Notes: generated by a model not told the origin, from the sequence alone. A stretch of 40,661 nt of DNA from Desulfobacteraceae bacterium (GCA_004796375.1 QZLA01000018.1:1-40661), one strand, 5' to 3'. Numbered from the stretch's first letter, positions 26,078 through 35,064 are shown. Numbers and translations: made by a program.

Positions 26078-27021
26078 TATAGTTTTTTACGCAGGCGCGG
26101 ATCAAGATAGGCAACAATCAGATCCGTAACCAGCATGGTAAAAATAAACATGAACGCGGTAATCAGAACAGACCCCTGAACCACCGGGAAGTTTCTGGCC
26201 TCAACCATATCATAGATCAGTTTGCCGATACCGGGGCGGGCAAAGATGATCTCAGCAAACACCGCTCCTGAAAGAAGCCCACCAAACCCGATGCCGATCA
26301 GCGTGATGGTGGGCAGGATGGCCACTTTTAACGCATACAGGTAGATGATCTTTACCCGGGGTATGCCAAAGGAGATGGATGCCCGGATGAAATTTTCGCT
26401 GAGTACCTCCAGCATGGATGCCCGCACCATCCTGGCCAGATAACCGACCCAGCCCAGTCCCACGGCAAATGCCGGCAGAACCAGGTGATGGAGCTGATCA
26501 ATCAGGTCCCCCTTTTCCCCTGCACCGATCACCGGAAACCAGTTGAGCATAATGGCAAAAATAAGAAGAGAGTAGATGGAGACCACAAATGAGGGCATGG
26601 CAATGGTGCCGACAGAAATCACCCCGAGCATCCGGTCGAGCAGACTGTTTGGATAAGAGGCTGAAAAACATCCTAAAGGGATCCCGATACAAACGGCCCA
26701 GCCAAGCCCTGACAATGCAAGGGCAATGGTGTACGGCAGCTGGGAAAATATGATATCAGACACCTTCTGGCCCGTAAAAATATCCTCACCCAGATCACCT
26801 TTCAGTGCCCCAACGGCAAAAACAACAAACTGCTCATACCAGGGCTTGTCAAGGTGCATCTTTTCAATGAACCGGGCTTCGATTTCAGGTGTGGCCCGTG
26901 GGCCGAGCGCGATGGAAACCGGATCGCCCGGAATGATATGAATCAAGGCAAAAAGTGTCAGCAGCACTAAGAATAAAATCAATACGGACAGGCCGATTCT
27001 CTGGATAATATAAAACAGCAT
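26077..27021 (-). CDS. Peptide-type ABC transporter permease (DppB-like)
   Basis: A 314-residue inner-membrane permease with about six TM helices. It has the DppB/OppB N-terminus (IIQRIGLSVLILFLVLLTLF, IIPGDPVSIALG), the periplasmic segment ending LDKPWYEQF, and the EAA-type loop ISFGIPRVKIIYLYALKVAILP. AGG lies in a short palindrome (AGGTATACCT, 27025-27034) that also serves as the ribosome site. It is 38 nt downstream of the binding protein gene. Confidence 0.95.
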   Translation of the reverse strand: MLFYIIQRIGLSVLILFLVLLTLFALIHIIPGDPVSIALGPRATPEIEARFIEKMHLDKPWYEQFVVFAVGALKGDLGEDIFTGQKVSDIIFSQLPYTIALALSGLGWAVCIGIPLGCFSASYPNSLLDRMLGVISVGTIAMPSFVVSIYSLLIFAIMLNWFPVIGAGEKGDLIDQLHHLVLPAFAVGLGWVGYLARMVRASMLEVLSENFIRASISFGIPRVKIIYLYALKVAILPTITLIGIGFGGLLSGAVFAEIIFARPGIGKLIYDMVEARNFPVVQGSVLITAFMFIFTMLVTDLIVAYLDPRLRKKL

Positions 27022-27059
27022 AATAGGTATACCTGTACCGGGATCCCTTTAGTTAAGGT

Positions 27060-28613
27060 TTATATCTTTTGGGTTGAGGGAAACAAAAATGACCCCTCAG
27101 GATCGATATCCACACTCATCGTGTCCCTGTAGACAAACGCTTCGGGTTCATGATGCAGCCATACATACGCGCTGGTATCTTCCATGATTTCCTGCATCCT
27201 GACATAAATGGCATGACGTTTTTTTGAATTGCTCTCGGCAATGCCCTGTTTGTAGAGTTTGTCAAACTCCTCTGAGCTCCAGCGCTCCCAGTTCCAGTTA
27301 CCCACCTGGCTCTTTATAAAATACTGGAAATAGCCGGACGGATCAACCGTGCCGCCAAATGCCATGATCCATATCTGGGAATCCTTCCATGCATCCCCTT
27401 TCTTCTCACGGCCCAGGCTCCAGTAGGGACCTGAATCCAGTGGATTCAGTTTAACCTTGATGCCCACGTCTTTCAAGTTGCTCTGGATAATCTGTGCGGC
27501 AAGCATCTGTTGTCTGTTTTTTGCCAGGACGGACAGCTTGAGTTCCAGGTTTTTCACCCCGGCTTTTTTGATCAGGGCTTTTGCATTCTTGGGATCAAAG
27601 CTGTAGCTGCAATTTTCCCTGCGGCCGATGAGTCCCGGAGGAACAATACCATAGGCGGGCTCCACCACATCCTTGTAAACCACTTTGCGAATGGCGTTGG
27701 TGTTGATGGCCGCCCGGATGGCCTGTCTGAGCACAATATCTTTGAGTTTGGGATGCTCGGTGTTCATCCCGATCCATGCATGGTTCAGATAACCTGCAAT
27801 TTTCAACTTGCTGTTGGGGATGGGCTTCTTTTTGTATGGCGGGATCCGGTTGGATTCAATACGGGTCAGGTCCAGCTCTCCGGCCTCAAAAGCCAGTTCA
27901 GCCGCATTGGCTTCAGGAACTATAATGCACCGGATCTCATCAAAATCAGGTTTCGGGCCTGTCCAGTCCGGGTTGCGGACAAAAATGGCCTGTTGCTTTG
28001 GAATGTGCTCCTTGATGACATAGGGTCCGCAGGATGCCGGGACATCAAGGGCGAATTTCTTTTCCGGCATCTTGTCAACTGCAGCCTTGCAGACAATGGA
28101 GCCGACACCCATTGACAGTGACTCGATAAACAGCGGCCCATAGGCAAAATTCAATACGATGGTTCCGCTGTACGTATCGATGACCTTGACCGCTTTGATG
28201 GCATCAAACTGGCTGCCGTAGTCTGATGATTTCATCCGCTCAAGGGAGTATTTAACATCTTCTGCAGTGAGTTCGCCATATCCGTTGGTCCACTGAAATC
28301 CTTTTTTGAGCTGAAAGTCGATGTGCAGGTCATCCCTGAGCTCAATCTTTTCCATATAGACCGATGGTTTCCATCCAACGGTTTTTCCGGAGAACGAAAG
28401 TTCTGTCAGGCGGGGAAAAAGCGCATACTGGGCCGCTGACTCCTGGCCCCCGATCATGTAGCCCGGATCAATAATCTGCAGGTCTCTTTTAAGGCGTACC
28501 TTTAACACGCTGGTGTTTCCGGCATAGGCAAACTTGAACTGGCTTAAGGCCAGACACCCTGAAGCTGCCGCCATTCCTGAAATGAATTGTCTACGCGTGA
28601 TTGAAGCTTTCAT
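27060..28613 (-). CDS. Tat-exported family-5 solute-binding protein of the peptide-type transporter
   Basis: A 517-residue SBP_bac_5 protein, the substrate receptor of the transporter. The N-terminus carries a twin-arginine signal (SITRRQFISGMAAASG), so it is folded before export. The mature part has the family pattern (LKKGFQWTNGYGELTAEDVKYSLERM; GPYVIKEHIP; APYGIVPPG-like AYGIVPPGL). AAGGAG precedes the ATG. It follows the MttB-family gene by 44 nt and precedes both permeases. Family members bind di/oligopeptides, opines, nickel complexes or glutathione. The neighbouring methyltransferase suggests a methylated amine or peptide here, but that is inference. Confidence 0.94.
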   Translation of the reverse strand: MKASITRRQFISGMAAASGCLALSQFKFAYAGNTSVLKVRLKRDLQIIDPGYMIGGQESAAQYALFPRLTELSFSGKTVGWKPSVYMEKIELRDDLHIDFQLKKGFQWTNGYGELTAEDVKYSLERMKSSDYGSQFDAIKAVKVIDTYSGTIVLNFAYGPLFIESLSMGVGSIVCKAAVDKMPEKKFALDVPASCGPYVIKEHIPKQQAIFVRNPDWTGPKPDFDEIRCIIVPEANAAELAFEAGELDLTRIESNRIPPYKKKPIPNSKLKIAGYLNHAWIGMNTEHPKLKDIVLRQAIRAAINTNAIRKVVYKDVVEPAYGIVPPGLIGRRENCSYSFDPKNAKALIKKAGVKNLELKLSVLAKNRQQMLAAQIIQSNLKDVGIKVKLNPLDSGPYWSLGREKKGDAWKDSQIWIMAFGGTVDPSGYFQYFIKSQVGNWNWERWSSEEFDKLYKQGIAESNSKKRHAIYVRMQEIMEDTSAYVWLHHEPEAFVYRDTMSVDIDPEGSFLFPSTQKI

Positions 28614-28657
28614 AACATCTCCTTTTTATTGAATTATTGTTTCAAAAGGATGGATCA

Positions 28658-30184
28658 TTAAATGAGTTGATCACATGCCCTTTGAAAAATGGTTTCAAGC
28701 TCTTTTTCCGTATCACTGTCTACAGGCTCAACCTCATGTCCCTTCAATTTTTTAAGGGCGAGTTCGCCTGCATTGGCAACGAGTTCACTCTGGGTCAGGG
28801 AAGGCATCTTGTTCCAGTTTTTATAAAACCCGATGGATTGCTGGACTTTATAAATCTCCGGGCTGCGCATATACTTCATGGTGGAGGGTTGGGTAAGAAA
28901 ATCCGCCAATCCGTTTTCCATGACATTGTTGACCGCATCAAACCCCATATCCTCCTCATCATCGGACAGATCGATCAGTGAATGGCCCACATTTTGAATA
29001 ATCTCATTGTCAATGACGATCTGCTCGTATGAAACGGCAATGGCATCATTCACCGAGCCGAGGCCGGACTGGAACATGCTGCCGCTTAAATTCGCCAGGG
29101 TCGCCTTGATTCCTTTTTCATAGCCGACCTGCATATCGGGAACCATTGCTGAGGTTCCAAGACCGTATATGTCTGAAATCAAGTGGTAATGGTGAGCCAT
29201 CTGGACAGCACATACGTCAACAAGTGCCGATTCAGGCGATCCCCCAAGGGTATTCATATCGGACATATTCGGAACAACCAGCCGCCCCCCGTAGGTCATC
29301 TGCACCTCGGGGTTAACCAGACGGGCCAGTGCAAGAATGCCCAGAACCTCGGCATTTGTCTGGGTGACAGCGCCTAAAAGAGACATGGGGGCCGTCATTC
29401 CGACAATGGCACACGGCAGGGCCGTGAAAGGAAACCCTTTTTCAACAAGATACAATAGGGCGTCCGCATCCCCGCCGGGAATTTTCATGGGGCTGATGGA
29501 CGAGATACTGAACGACACATTACCTGTCTTTCCCGCCGGACTGAAAAGGTCTGCAATTTCAGCCATGTAAACGGCCTCATCAAGGCTGTTTACACCCGGG
29601 CCTTCGACCGGTTTGGCCGTGTGTTTAAAGGTTTCTTTGAGTGAATATAACAAGGATACCTTCTGGTCCACATCCTGGGGGTATACAATGGGGGTGATGG
29701 CATCCACATTATCCATTGCATCAAGAAGGCGGGTCAGTTGTTCAACATCCTCTTTAAGCGCATCCCGCATGGTGCCGGTTTGAGGCTCAAAGATTTTTGA
29801 CACGGTCCCGCTGTTATGATAGTGGGTTCTCCCCTGGGTGAGTAAAATGGAATTCCCGGTACGGGACCACAGGGTTAAATCGTCCTGCTTGATGGCTGTG
29901 ATTTCATCAAGCAGCTGGACAGGAATTCGAACCCTGTCTCCGGTGACCTTGCATCCGTTTTTCTGGAATACGGACTTTGCTTTGTCGGACAGCACATCGA
30001 TTCCGATTTTATCCAGCATCTGCTTGCTTTTTTGATCGACCCTGGCCACCTGTTCCGGAGACAGGATCTGATGGACACGTTTTGTTTCTTTCACTTTTTC
30101 AATATCCCTTTTGTGGCAGAACCACTCAGAAAAGCGATTCCGGTTAATCATATCCAATGGATGAGCAAAGACCTTTGATGTCAT
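28658..30184 (-). CDS. MttB-family (non-pyrrolysine) corrinoid-dependent methyltransferase
   Basis: A 508-residue member of the trimethylamine methyltransferase superfamily, which moves a methyl group from a quaternary or tertiary amine to a corrinoid protein. Family features: ILSPEQVARVDQKSKQMLDKIGIDVLSD at the start, HYHNSGT, the SISSISPMKIPGGDADALLYLVEKGFPF block and the VPDMQVGYEKG segment. The frame runs without an internal UAG, so this is a Pyl-less type like MtgB (glycine betaine), MtpB or MtcB. No corrinoid protein or reductive activase gene is in the window; they must be elsewhere. It is the first gene of the unit with the peptide-type ABC transporter and metallopeptidase. ATG 30184 or 30151 could be the start; neither has a strong ribosome site. 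Confidence 0.9.
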   Translation of the reverse strand: MTSKVFAHPLDMINRNRFSEWFCHKRDIEKVKETKRVHQILSPEQVARVDQKSKQMLDKIGIDVLSDKAKSVFQKNGCKVTGDRVRIPVQLLDEITAIKQDDLTLWSRTGNSILLTQGRTHYHNSGTVSKIFEPQTGTMRDALKEDVEQLTRLLDAMDNVDAITPIVYPQDVDQKVSLLYSLKETFKHTAKPVEGPGVNSLDEAVYMAEIADLFSPAGKTGNVSFSISSISPMKIPGGDADALLYLVEKGFPFTALPCAIVGMTAPMSLLGAVTQTNAEVLGILALARLVNPEVQMTYGGRLVVPNMSDMNTLGGSPESALVDVCAVQMAHHYHLISDIYGLGTSAMVPDMQVGYEKGIKATLANLSGSMFQSGLGSVNDAIAVSYEQIVIDNEIIQNVGHSLIDLSDDEEDMGFDAVNNVMENGLADFLTQPSTMKYMRSPEIYKVQQSIGFYKNWNKMPSLTQSELVANAGELALKKLKGHEVEPVDSDTEKELETIFQRACDQLI

Positions 30185-30239
30185 TCCATGTTTTCAAGTG
30201 CATGATACGTGTAAACCTGAAAATCAAAAACCTGATTTA

Positions 30240-30271
30240 TTGGGTATATTTTGGGTATATAAAATACCCAA
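30240..30271. promoter_or_regulatory. Operator-like inverted repeat upstream of the MttB-family gene
   Basis: TTGGGTAT-ATAAA-ATACCCAA (30251-30271) is a perfect 8-bp inverted repeat with a 5-nt spacer. A third half-site TTGGGTAT lies directly beside it (30240-30247) in the same orientation as the left arm. It sits in the 102-nt gap between the LuxR-type regulator and the methyltransferase, about 70 nt before the latter's start. A weak -10 (TATCAT read on the - strand, 30202-30207) lies between. No T-tract follows on either strand, so it does not look like a terminator. Confidence 0.6.
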
Positions 30272-30286
30272 AAAACAGAATTGTCT

Positions 30287-31825
30287 TTAGCTCTTTACCG
30301 AATCAAGGGAGCGCAGGTAGGTTCGTAGATTGATTTTTTTGTTTTTGAGATCGAGTTTCGATCGAATATGTTTTCTGTGTACTTCAATGGTTTTGTCTGA
30401 CAGGTTCATCAGTTCAGAAATTTCTATGGTCGTTTTCCCTGATTTGATCAAATCAGCAACCTGCATTTCAGTCTGTGTCAGATTATTATTGAACGATGAC
30501 AGCGCCATGGAGAAGGGAGAAACAATATTTTCCAAATTCGATTCAAGAATACTCAGGTAGGTAACGGCCTGTTTTTCGAGATCAAACCCTTTCACCTTTT
30601 CAAGGTAGGGCAGGACGAGCTCTTTGACATTGCTGATAACCTTTTCTTCAACCTCTTTTTTATCCTCCTCTCTTTTTTTCAACAGCACTTTGAGTGCGGC
30701 ATTAAGCTCTACTAAGCTGATATTTTTATTCTCAAGTTCCTGCTCTCTTTCCTGGATTTTTTTAAGGGCCTGCTTTGAAAGTGTAATGTCATCAAAAAAA
30801 GAGAAGAAGAATTGGTCATGATCAATCTCAATGTAATTGGTACTGACATCCAGGATTTTCTTTTTACCGATATGATCAATGATCCTGATTTCACAGCGAT
30901 CATCTCCCGACTTTGCGGCCCTGTCCAGATGCTGCCTGAATTCATCGGGCGGTACTGTCGTGCAAATACTGAAAATATTCTGTCCTTCTATTTCATTTTG
31001 AGACAGTCTGAAAATGCTGCACATGGCATCATTGACCATCAGGATATTCCCCTGGGTATCAATCCGGCAGAAACCGTTGATGGCTGTATTCAGGGTTAAC
31101 TCATTCAAGCGGTTGTATTTTTGTACTTTGGATTCGGTTACCCGGTGTTCATTTGCCTCTATGGCCAGGGAAACAAAATCTGCAAGCGAGGCAATAAAGT
31201 TCTGCTCTGCCAGTGTCCATTCTCTCTTTTTGCCGGTGGCGCCGCAGCACAGGACACCGATCATTCTGCCTGAAAGACGTATGGTGGCATCCATGAGTGA
31301 ATTGATATTGTGGGTGGTGAGAAAGCCGGGCGACCATTCCCGTGTGCGGGAATCAAGATGGGCATCACCTGCTGCTATGAGTCGGTCCGCTTCAAGGGCT
31401 TTGAAATATGCTGCATAATTTTTTGCATACAGCTTGTTTTGTTTATCAAAGGTATCGATGGCATCAATAAAGGATGAATAGGTGAAATCTTCAGTGAGTG
31501 TGATATGGCCGAGGTGTTTTTCTTTACTCGATTGATACCCCCCGATACACCCGAGTATTGTCCGGTCCCGGTTGAACAGCCAGATTTCAGAAAGTTCTAT
31601 ATTGAGCGTCTTTGATGCGGCCATGTTGATCTCTTTTATGGCAGCAATCAGATCTCCCTTTTTCAATGCCTCTGATTTGGCCAGCGACACCAGTACATTA
31701 TTCTGGCGCTGAAGCTGTTCCTGCGATGTCTTCTGGATTCTCTCGATGGTTTTGTTGGCCTGGGCCAATTTTTCCTGCAGCAACTTGTTTGATTTATGCA
31801 ATGGGCCGTATGTCATATCCGCCAT
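30287..31825 (-). CDS. GAF-PAS-LuxR-type transcriptional regulator
   Basis: A 512-residue cytosolic regulator. A coiled coil (about 8-50) precedes a GAF-like domain (about 60-225), followed by a PAS domain (about 235-355), a long coiled coil with the motif NAALKVLLKKREEDKKEVEEKV, and a C-terminal LuxR-type helix-turn-helix (about 445-512; LTQTEMQVADLIKSGKTTIEI...LSDKTIEVHRKHIRSKL). This coiled-coil linker plus LuxR architecture is often found beside MttB-family and PAS genes in Desulfobacterales. It lies 102 nt upstream of the methyltransferase operon on the same strand, with an inverted repeat between, so it is the probable activator of that operon. The start at 31825 is 19 nt after the lipoprotein gene. 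Confidence 0.9.
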   Translation of the reverse strand: MADMTYGPLHKSNKLLQEKLAQANKTIERIQKTSQEQLQRQNNVLVSLAKSEALKKGDLIAAIKEINMAASKTLNIELSEIWLFNRDRTILGCIGGYQSSKEKHLGHITLTEDFTYSSFIDAIDTFDKQNKLYAKNYAAYFKALEADRLIAAGDAHLDSRTREWSPGFLTTHNINSLMDATIRLSGRMIGVLCCGATGKKREWTLAEQNFIASLADFVSLAIEANEHRVTESKVQKYNRLNELTLNTAINGFCRIDTQGNILMVNDAMCSIFRLSQNEIEGQNIFSICTTVPPDEFRQHLDRAAKSGDDRCEIRIIDHIGKKKILDVSTNYIEIDHDQFFFSFFDDITLSKQALKKIQEREQELENKNISLVELNAALKVLLKKREEDKKEVEEKVISNVKELVLPYLEKVKGFDLEKQAVTYLSILESNLENIVSPFSMALSSFNNNLTQTEMQVADLIKSGKTTIEISELMNLSDKTIEVHRKHIRSKLDLKNKKINLRTYLRSLDSVKS

Positions 31826-31844
31826 GTTGCACGCATCCTTTAAG

Positions 31845-32369
31845 CTATAGCAGCTTTTTCAAAATATACTTGGTATTTCTTGCCCGTGTTTCATGACTGA
31901 TATCATCTTCGTTGAAAATACCATTTAGATAGGTTTTAGGTGCACCAAGGGATATGTTGCCGGAAAGTTGCGAATGTATGGTCCGCACTTCAGTGATCAC
32001 ATGATGGGTCCCCGCATGAAAATTAATCACAAGGCTCGTACCTTCCTCGCTTGTCAAAATTTCATAGACCGCCTTGTTTACAACAACCCCCTCACCAAAA
32101 TAACGGTTCAGGACAGACGTTCCATTGGCATCTAAAAAATCAAACCCATTGTTTTTGGAGAATGCGAAAATGGGAAGGGGCTTGTCAGTCACCTGACTCA
32201 TGGACACTTTGATGTCGTGAACGGTAACGCCGATCACTTTCCAGTCCCCAATCAATGCGTTCTCGGCAGATCGATTGGCCTGGGTCAAATCGATCTCAGG
32301 GGAGGGTGCGCACCCAATGAGAAACACAAATAATACCAAAAAAAAGTTTTTAAATGCTTGTTGTTTCAT
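31845..32369 (-). CDS. Hypothetical lipoprotein
   Basis: A 174-residue predicted lipoprotein (signal LVLFVFLIGCAPSP, lipobox LIGC). The mature part is largely beta, with segments such as LIGDWKVIGVTV and TSLVINFHAGTHHVITEVRT that resemble lipocalin-like extracytoplasmic proteins; I do not recognise a named family. It lies between the HDOD gene (18 nt) and the LuxR-type regulator gene (19 nt), so all three are probably cotranscribed. No functional link is clear. Confidence 0.65.
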   Translation of the reverse strand: MKQQAFKNFFLVLFVFLIGCAPSPEIDLTQANRSAENALIGDWKVIGVTVHDIKVSMSQVTDKPLPIFAFSKNNGFDFLDANGTSVLNRYFGEGVVVNKAVYEILTSEEGTSLVINFHAGTHHVITEVRTIHSQLSGNISLGAPKTYLNGIFNEDDISHETRARNTKYILKKLL

Positions 32370-32387
32370 GCCATATTCGCCTGAAAA

Positions 32388-33230
32388 TCACACAATCAGT
32401 TTTGCCAGCTCTTTGGCCTTTTCAAACGCCGGCGGGATCATCTCCCTGATGGTTTCTTCATCCAGTCCATAATCATTCACGGCTGCGGCAATCAGTTCAT
32501 CAATCCCGGAGTTGGCGTCATCCTCCCGCAGGATCGCCACCAGCCGGACCGGGCCGAGTGCCTGAAAATCAGGAACCTCTGCCCCATGGTGTCCCCGTAT
32601 GGAGGCCGCGATATTCTCCGGCAGCCCCCATTGTGCGCAGATCCAGGACGCCACTTCAGCATGATCCCAGTCCAGTTGTTCTTTTTCAAGTTCGGCCAGG
32701 TCCCCGCCTTCCACGTGCCACTTTTCTAAAATGGGATCATAATCATCGCTCCGGTGGCAGGCCAGAAAGGGCAGGGCCATGTCCTGAAGAAAGGCGGCCG
32801 TAAAACACTCGGACTCTTTTGCCGGGCACAACAGGCGGGACAGGTCACTGGCCAGAATTGCCCTGCGGGCCGATGTCAGCCAGAATTCGCCCGGGTCATG
32901 CCACTGGCAGTTCTGCTTGGGCATGCCCTTGGCCACCCCGACCCCCAAAACCATGGATTCCAACTGGGAAATGCCCACTAATGCGATGGCCTGGGTCAGG
33001 TTTTCCACCTTTTTGGTCGGAGAAAATGCAGCAGAGTTGGCAATTCCCAACAGTTTGACCGACAACCCGGGATCCAGCGATAAGGATTCTGCAATGGAGG
33101 AGGCTGAAGAATAGGGACTGCGGATTTTCTGAAGGATCTGCATGATCACCGCCGGAAAGGAGGGCAGCTCATATCCCTTGAGTATTTTTTTTAGATTTTT
33201 TTTCGGATCGGTTTTAAAAAAAGAGAACAT
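32388..33230 (-). CDS. HDOD-domain protein
   Basis: A 280-residue cytosolic protein with a single HDOD domain (about 18-215): YELPSFPAVIMQILQKI, DPGLSVKLLGIANSAAFSP and LTQAIALVGISQLESMVLG are typical. HDOD domains are related to HD phosphohydrolases but lack the HD catalytic pair; they act in signalling through protein contacts. AAAGGTGA precedes the ATG. It is 21 nt from the potassium channel gene upstream and 18 nt from the lipoprotein gene downstream. Partner unknown. Confidence 0.88.
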   Translation of the reverse strand: MFSFFKTDPKKNLKKILKGYELPSFPAVIMQILQKIRSPYSSASSIAESLSLDPGLSVKLLGIANSAAFSPTKKVENLTQAIALVGISQLESMVLGVGVAKGMPKQNCQWHDPGEFWLTSARRAILASDLSRLLCPAKESECFTAAFLQDMALPFLACHRSDDYDPILEKWHVEGGDLAELEKEQLDWDHAEVASWICAQWGLPENIAASIRGHHGAEVPDFQALGPVRLVAILREDDANSGIDELIAAAVNDYGLDEETIREMIPPAFEKAKELAKLIV

Positions 33231-33251
33231 TCGTCACCTTTGGTTGTGTGT

Positions 33252-34379
33252 CTATTCTGCCCGCCGGGCCATTTTATTTCCAAGGATACTGAGCAATCCC
33301 CCCAGTCCCATATATCCTGTGACCGCCTGGAGCGTTACAATCACCTGGGCTGTAAAGGTCATGGGAACCGCATCCCCGTATCCCAACGTGGTCAGGGTAA
33401 CAAAACTGAAATAAATCGGGGAATACCAGGTTGGGTAGTCACCGTAGTCAATGGACACCAGGGTGTACAGACCGGCATATACCAGGGTGGCCACCACCAG
33501 CCAGACCAGCCAGCGCAGCAGGCTCCTGCCGCAATCCGAGGTAAACCACCAGATCCAGTAAATCATGGCATGAAGCCGGCTTTGGCTCTTGAATTCAAAC
33601 AGGTAGTTTTCATCTGAGATGAACCGTCTGACTAGGTACGCCCCCCTCAGGTCCATATCACGGATATCCGCCCCCAGCCACACAGCGGTTTTAAAATTTT
33701 TAATGGATAAGAGCCGGCATTGGCGCAAATCAGCCAGGTCAAACCGGGTATGGGCCACGTTGCTTTGCTTTAGATCACACTCGACCAGGGTTGCCCGGTT
33801 AAATACGGCATGGCTTAAATCGGATTCAGCAAGCCTTGCACCGGTCAGGTCTGCTGCCCTGAGGTCGGCTGAATGCAGTGAGGAGCGGCTGAACACGGCC
33901 TGGCTCAAATCCGAGTTGATCAGGCTGGCATGGGAAAGATCCGCCCCGCCAAAACCGCTGTGCCGTGCACTGCATTCATTGAGATTGGCCCTGACAAGGT
34001 TGGCACCGATGAACTCGCAGTCATCCAGTACAGACTTTTCCATGGCAGTGCTCTCTAAAACCGCATGGCTTAAGTTGGCGCCCTTTAAATTCACCCGGTT
34101 CATTTCAGCAAAGGACAGATCGTATCCGGAGAGATCCAGCCCGGACAGGTCGAGTTGATTCAGGTTAATCCCCCTCAAGTCCATTCTCAGGGGACGATCG
34201 CTACTGTCTTCCCGGCACCGGGTTTTCAGCGTATCTACCATCACGTCCCTTCGGGTGGCTGACGCCTCAGGATCTGTTTCAAGCCACCGGGTTTTCAGTT
34301 GTTTTTCATCCATGCTTCCTACCAGGGTTTCTTCCTTGGATGTGTTAACAGCCTTAGCTGCGGGATTGCTCTTGTGCAT
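33252..34379 (-). CDS. Two-TM potassium channel with an N-terminal pentapeptide-repeat domain
   Basis: A 375-residue protein in two parts. Residues about 60-235 are pentapeptide repeats (A/C-x-L/F-x-x, for example LRGINLNQLDLSGLDLSG and ADLRAADLTGARLAESDL), predicted to form a right-handed beta helix in the cytosol. Residues about 260-375 hold two TM helices flanking a pore loop with the K+ selectivity filter TLGYGD (331-336). Such fusions occur in bacteria but are uncommon. ATG 34379 is preferred; a TTG at 34385 is in frame, and ATG 34313 has a tight GGAAG. It is 49 nt from the FmdE gene, so it may have its own promoter; an imperfect TATACT-type -10 lies near 34410-34415. Confidence 0.85.
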   Translation of the reverse strand: MHKSNPAAKAVNTSKEETLVGSMDEKQLKTRWLETDPEASATRRDVMVDTLKTRCREDSSDRPLRMDLRGINLNQLDLSGLDLSGYDLSFAEMNRVNLKGANLSHAVLESTAMEKSVLDDCEFIGANLVRANLNECSARHSGFGGADLSHASLINSDLSQAVFSRSSLHSADLRAADLTGARLAESDLSHAVFNRATLVECDLKQSNVAHTRFDLADLRQCRLLSIKNFKTAVWLGADIRDMDLRGAYLVRRFISDENYLFEFKSQSRLHAMIYWIWWFTSDCGRSLLRWLVWLVVATLVYAGLYTLVSIDYGDYPTWYSPIYFSFVTLTTLGYGDAVPMTFTAQVIVTLQAVTGYMGLGGLLSILGNKMARRAE

Positions 34380-34428
34380 ATACAACTATTGAAGGCTTGC
34401 AGCTTTTAAGTATAGAGTATTCTGTATA

Positions 34429-35064
34429 CTATTGTTGGGCCAGTCTTTCAAGGGCTGGGTCGGAAACATTTCCATTGCGGCATCCCATGCAGATGTTTCC
34501 CTGTAACAACGGGTAGGCTTCCTTGCACAATGGGCATGTGGCAATTGCTCCCTTACTCTGTTTGACAAGGTACTGGTCTTTTACCCTGATCTCACGCATG
34601 CCAAGGACGGACTGGCCGGCCCCTTTGATCTGTTCAAGAAGAAGATCAAAGTTCTGCTCTTTTTTGGGTTTTGTCTTGTAGAACCAGTGATGGAACTCTT
34701 TCCACCGGGCCAATTTGGCGGTATCTATAAATACCCGGACCCCATGCCCGGTCAATTTGTCGTACATCACCAGGGCAAAACGGCCAAGGTCCCTAATTTT
34801 AAGCCATCCGTTGCCAATGGTGCAGGGTGTCAGCATCTGGATCGCATCGGGCAGGCAGCTTTGGGTTTCGCAGATCACATCAAACAGGGTGTCTGCGGCC
34901 ATCTGATCCATGGCAAGGGAAACCATTGTCACGCCCACGGCCAGGCCTGGTGCGGTGTGGCCGTGAAACTCCCTGATCAGGTCCAGGGACTGCTCCCAGG
35001 TATATTTGTTGCCGTGATGGTCCCGGCACCAAACAGAGGGATAGATTGGTTTTGGTGTGATCAT
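34429..35064 (-). CDS. FmdE-family protein with C-terminal zinc ribbon
   Basis: A 211-residue protein of the formylmethanofuran dehydrogenase subunit E family. The N-terminal domain has the family block REFHGHTAPGLAVGV (H34 and H36) and cysteines at C70 and C81. The C-terminal zinc ribbon has C177, C180, C192 and C195. In bacteria without methanofuran this family is found next to molybdenum or tungsten oxidoreductases and is thought to help in metal or cofactor handling. Its ATG overlaps the stop of the molybdopterin oxidoreductase gene as ATGA, so the two are translationally coupled and probably work together. Confidence 0.88.
   Translation of the reverse strand: MITPKPIYPSVWCRDHHGNKYTWEQSLDLIREFHGHTAPGLAVGVTMVSLAMDQMAADTLFDVICETQSCLPDAIQMLTPCTIGNGWLKIRDLGRFALVMYDKLTGHGVRVFIDTAKLARWKEFHHWFYKTKPKKEQNFDLLLEQIKGAGQSVLGMREIRVKDQYLVKQSKGAIATCPLCKEAYPLLQGNICMGCRNGNVSDPALERLAQQ

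Noticed and set aside
28658..30184. Possible pyrrolysine-encoding MttB gene
   Set aside because: The frame has no internal UAG; the gene is of the Pyl-less MtgB-like group.
30240..30271. Inverted repeat read as a terminator of the LuxR-type regulator
   Set aside because: The stem is AT-rich with no T-tract after it on the - strand; position and third half-site fit an operator better.
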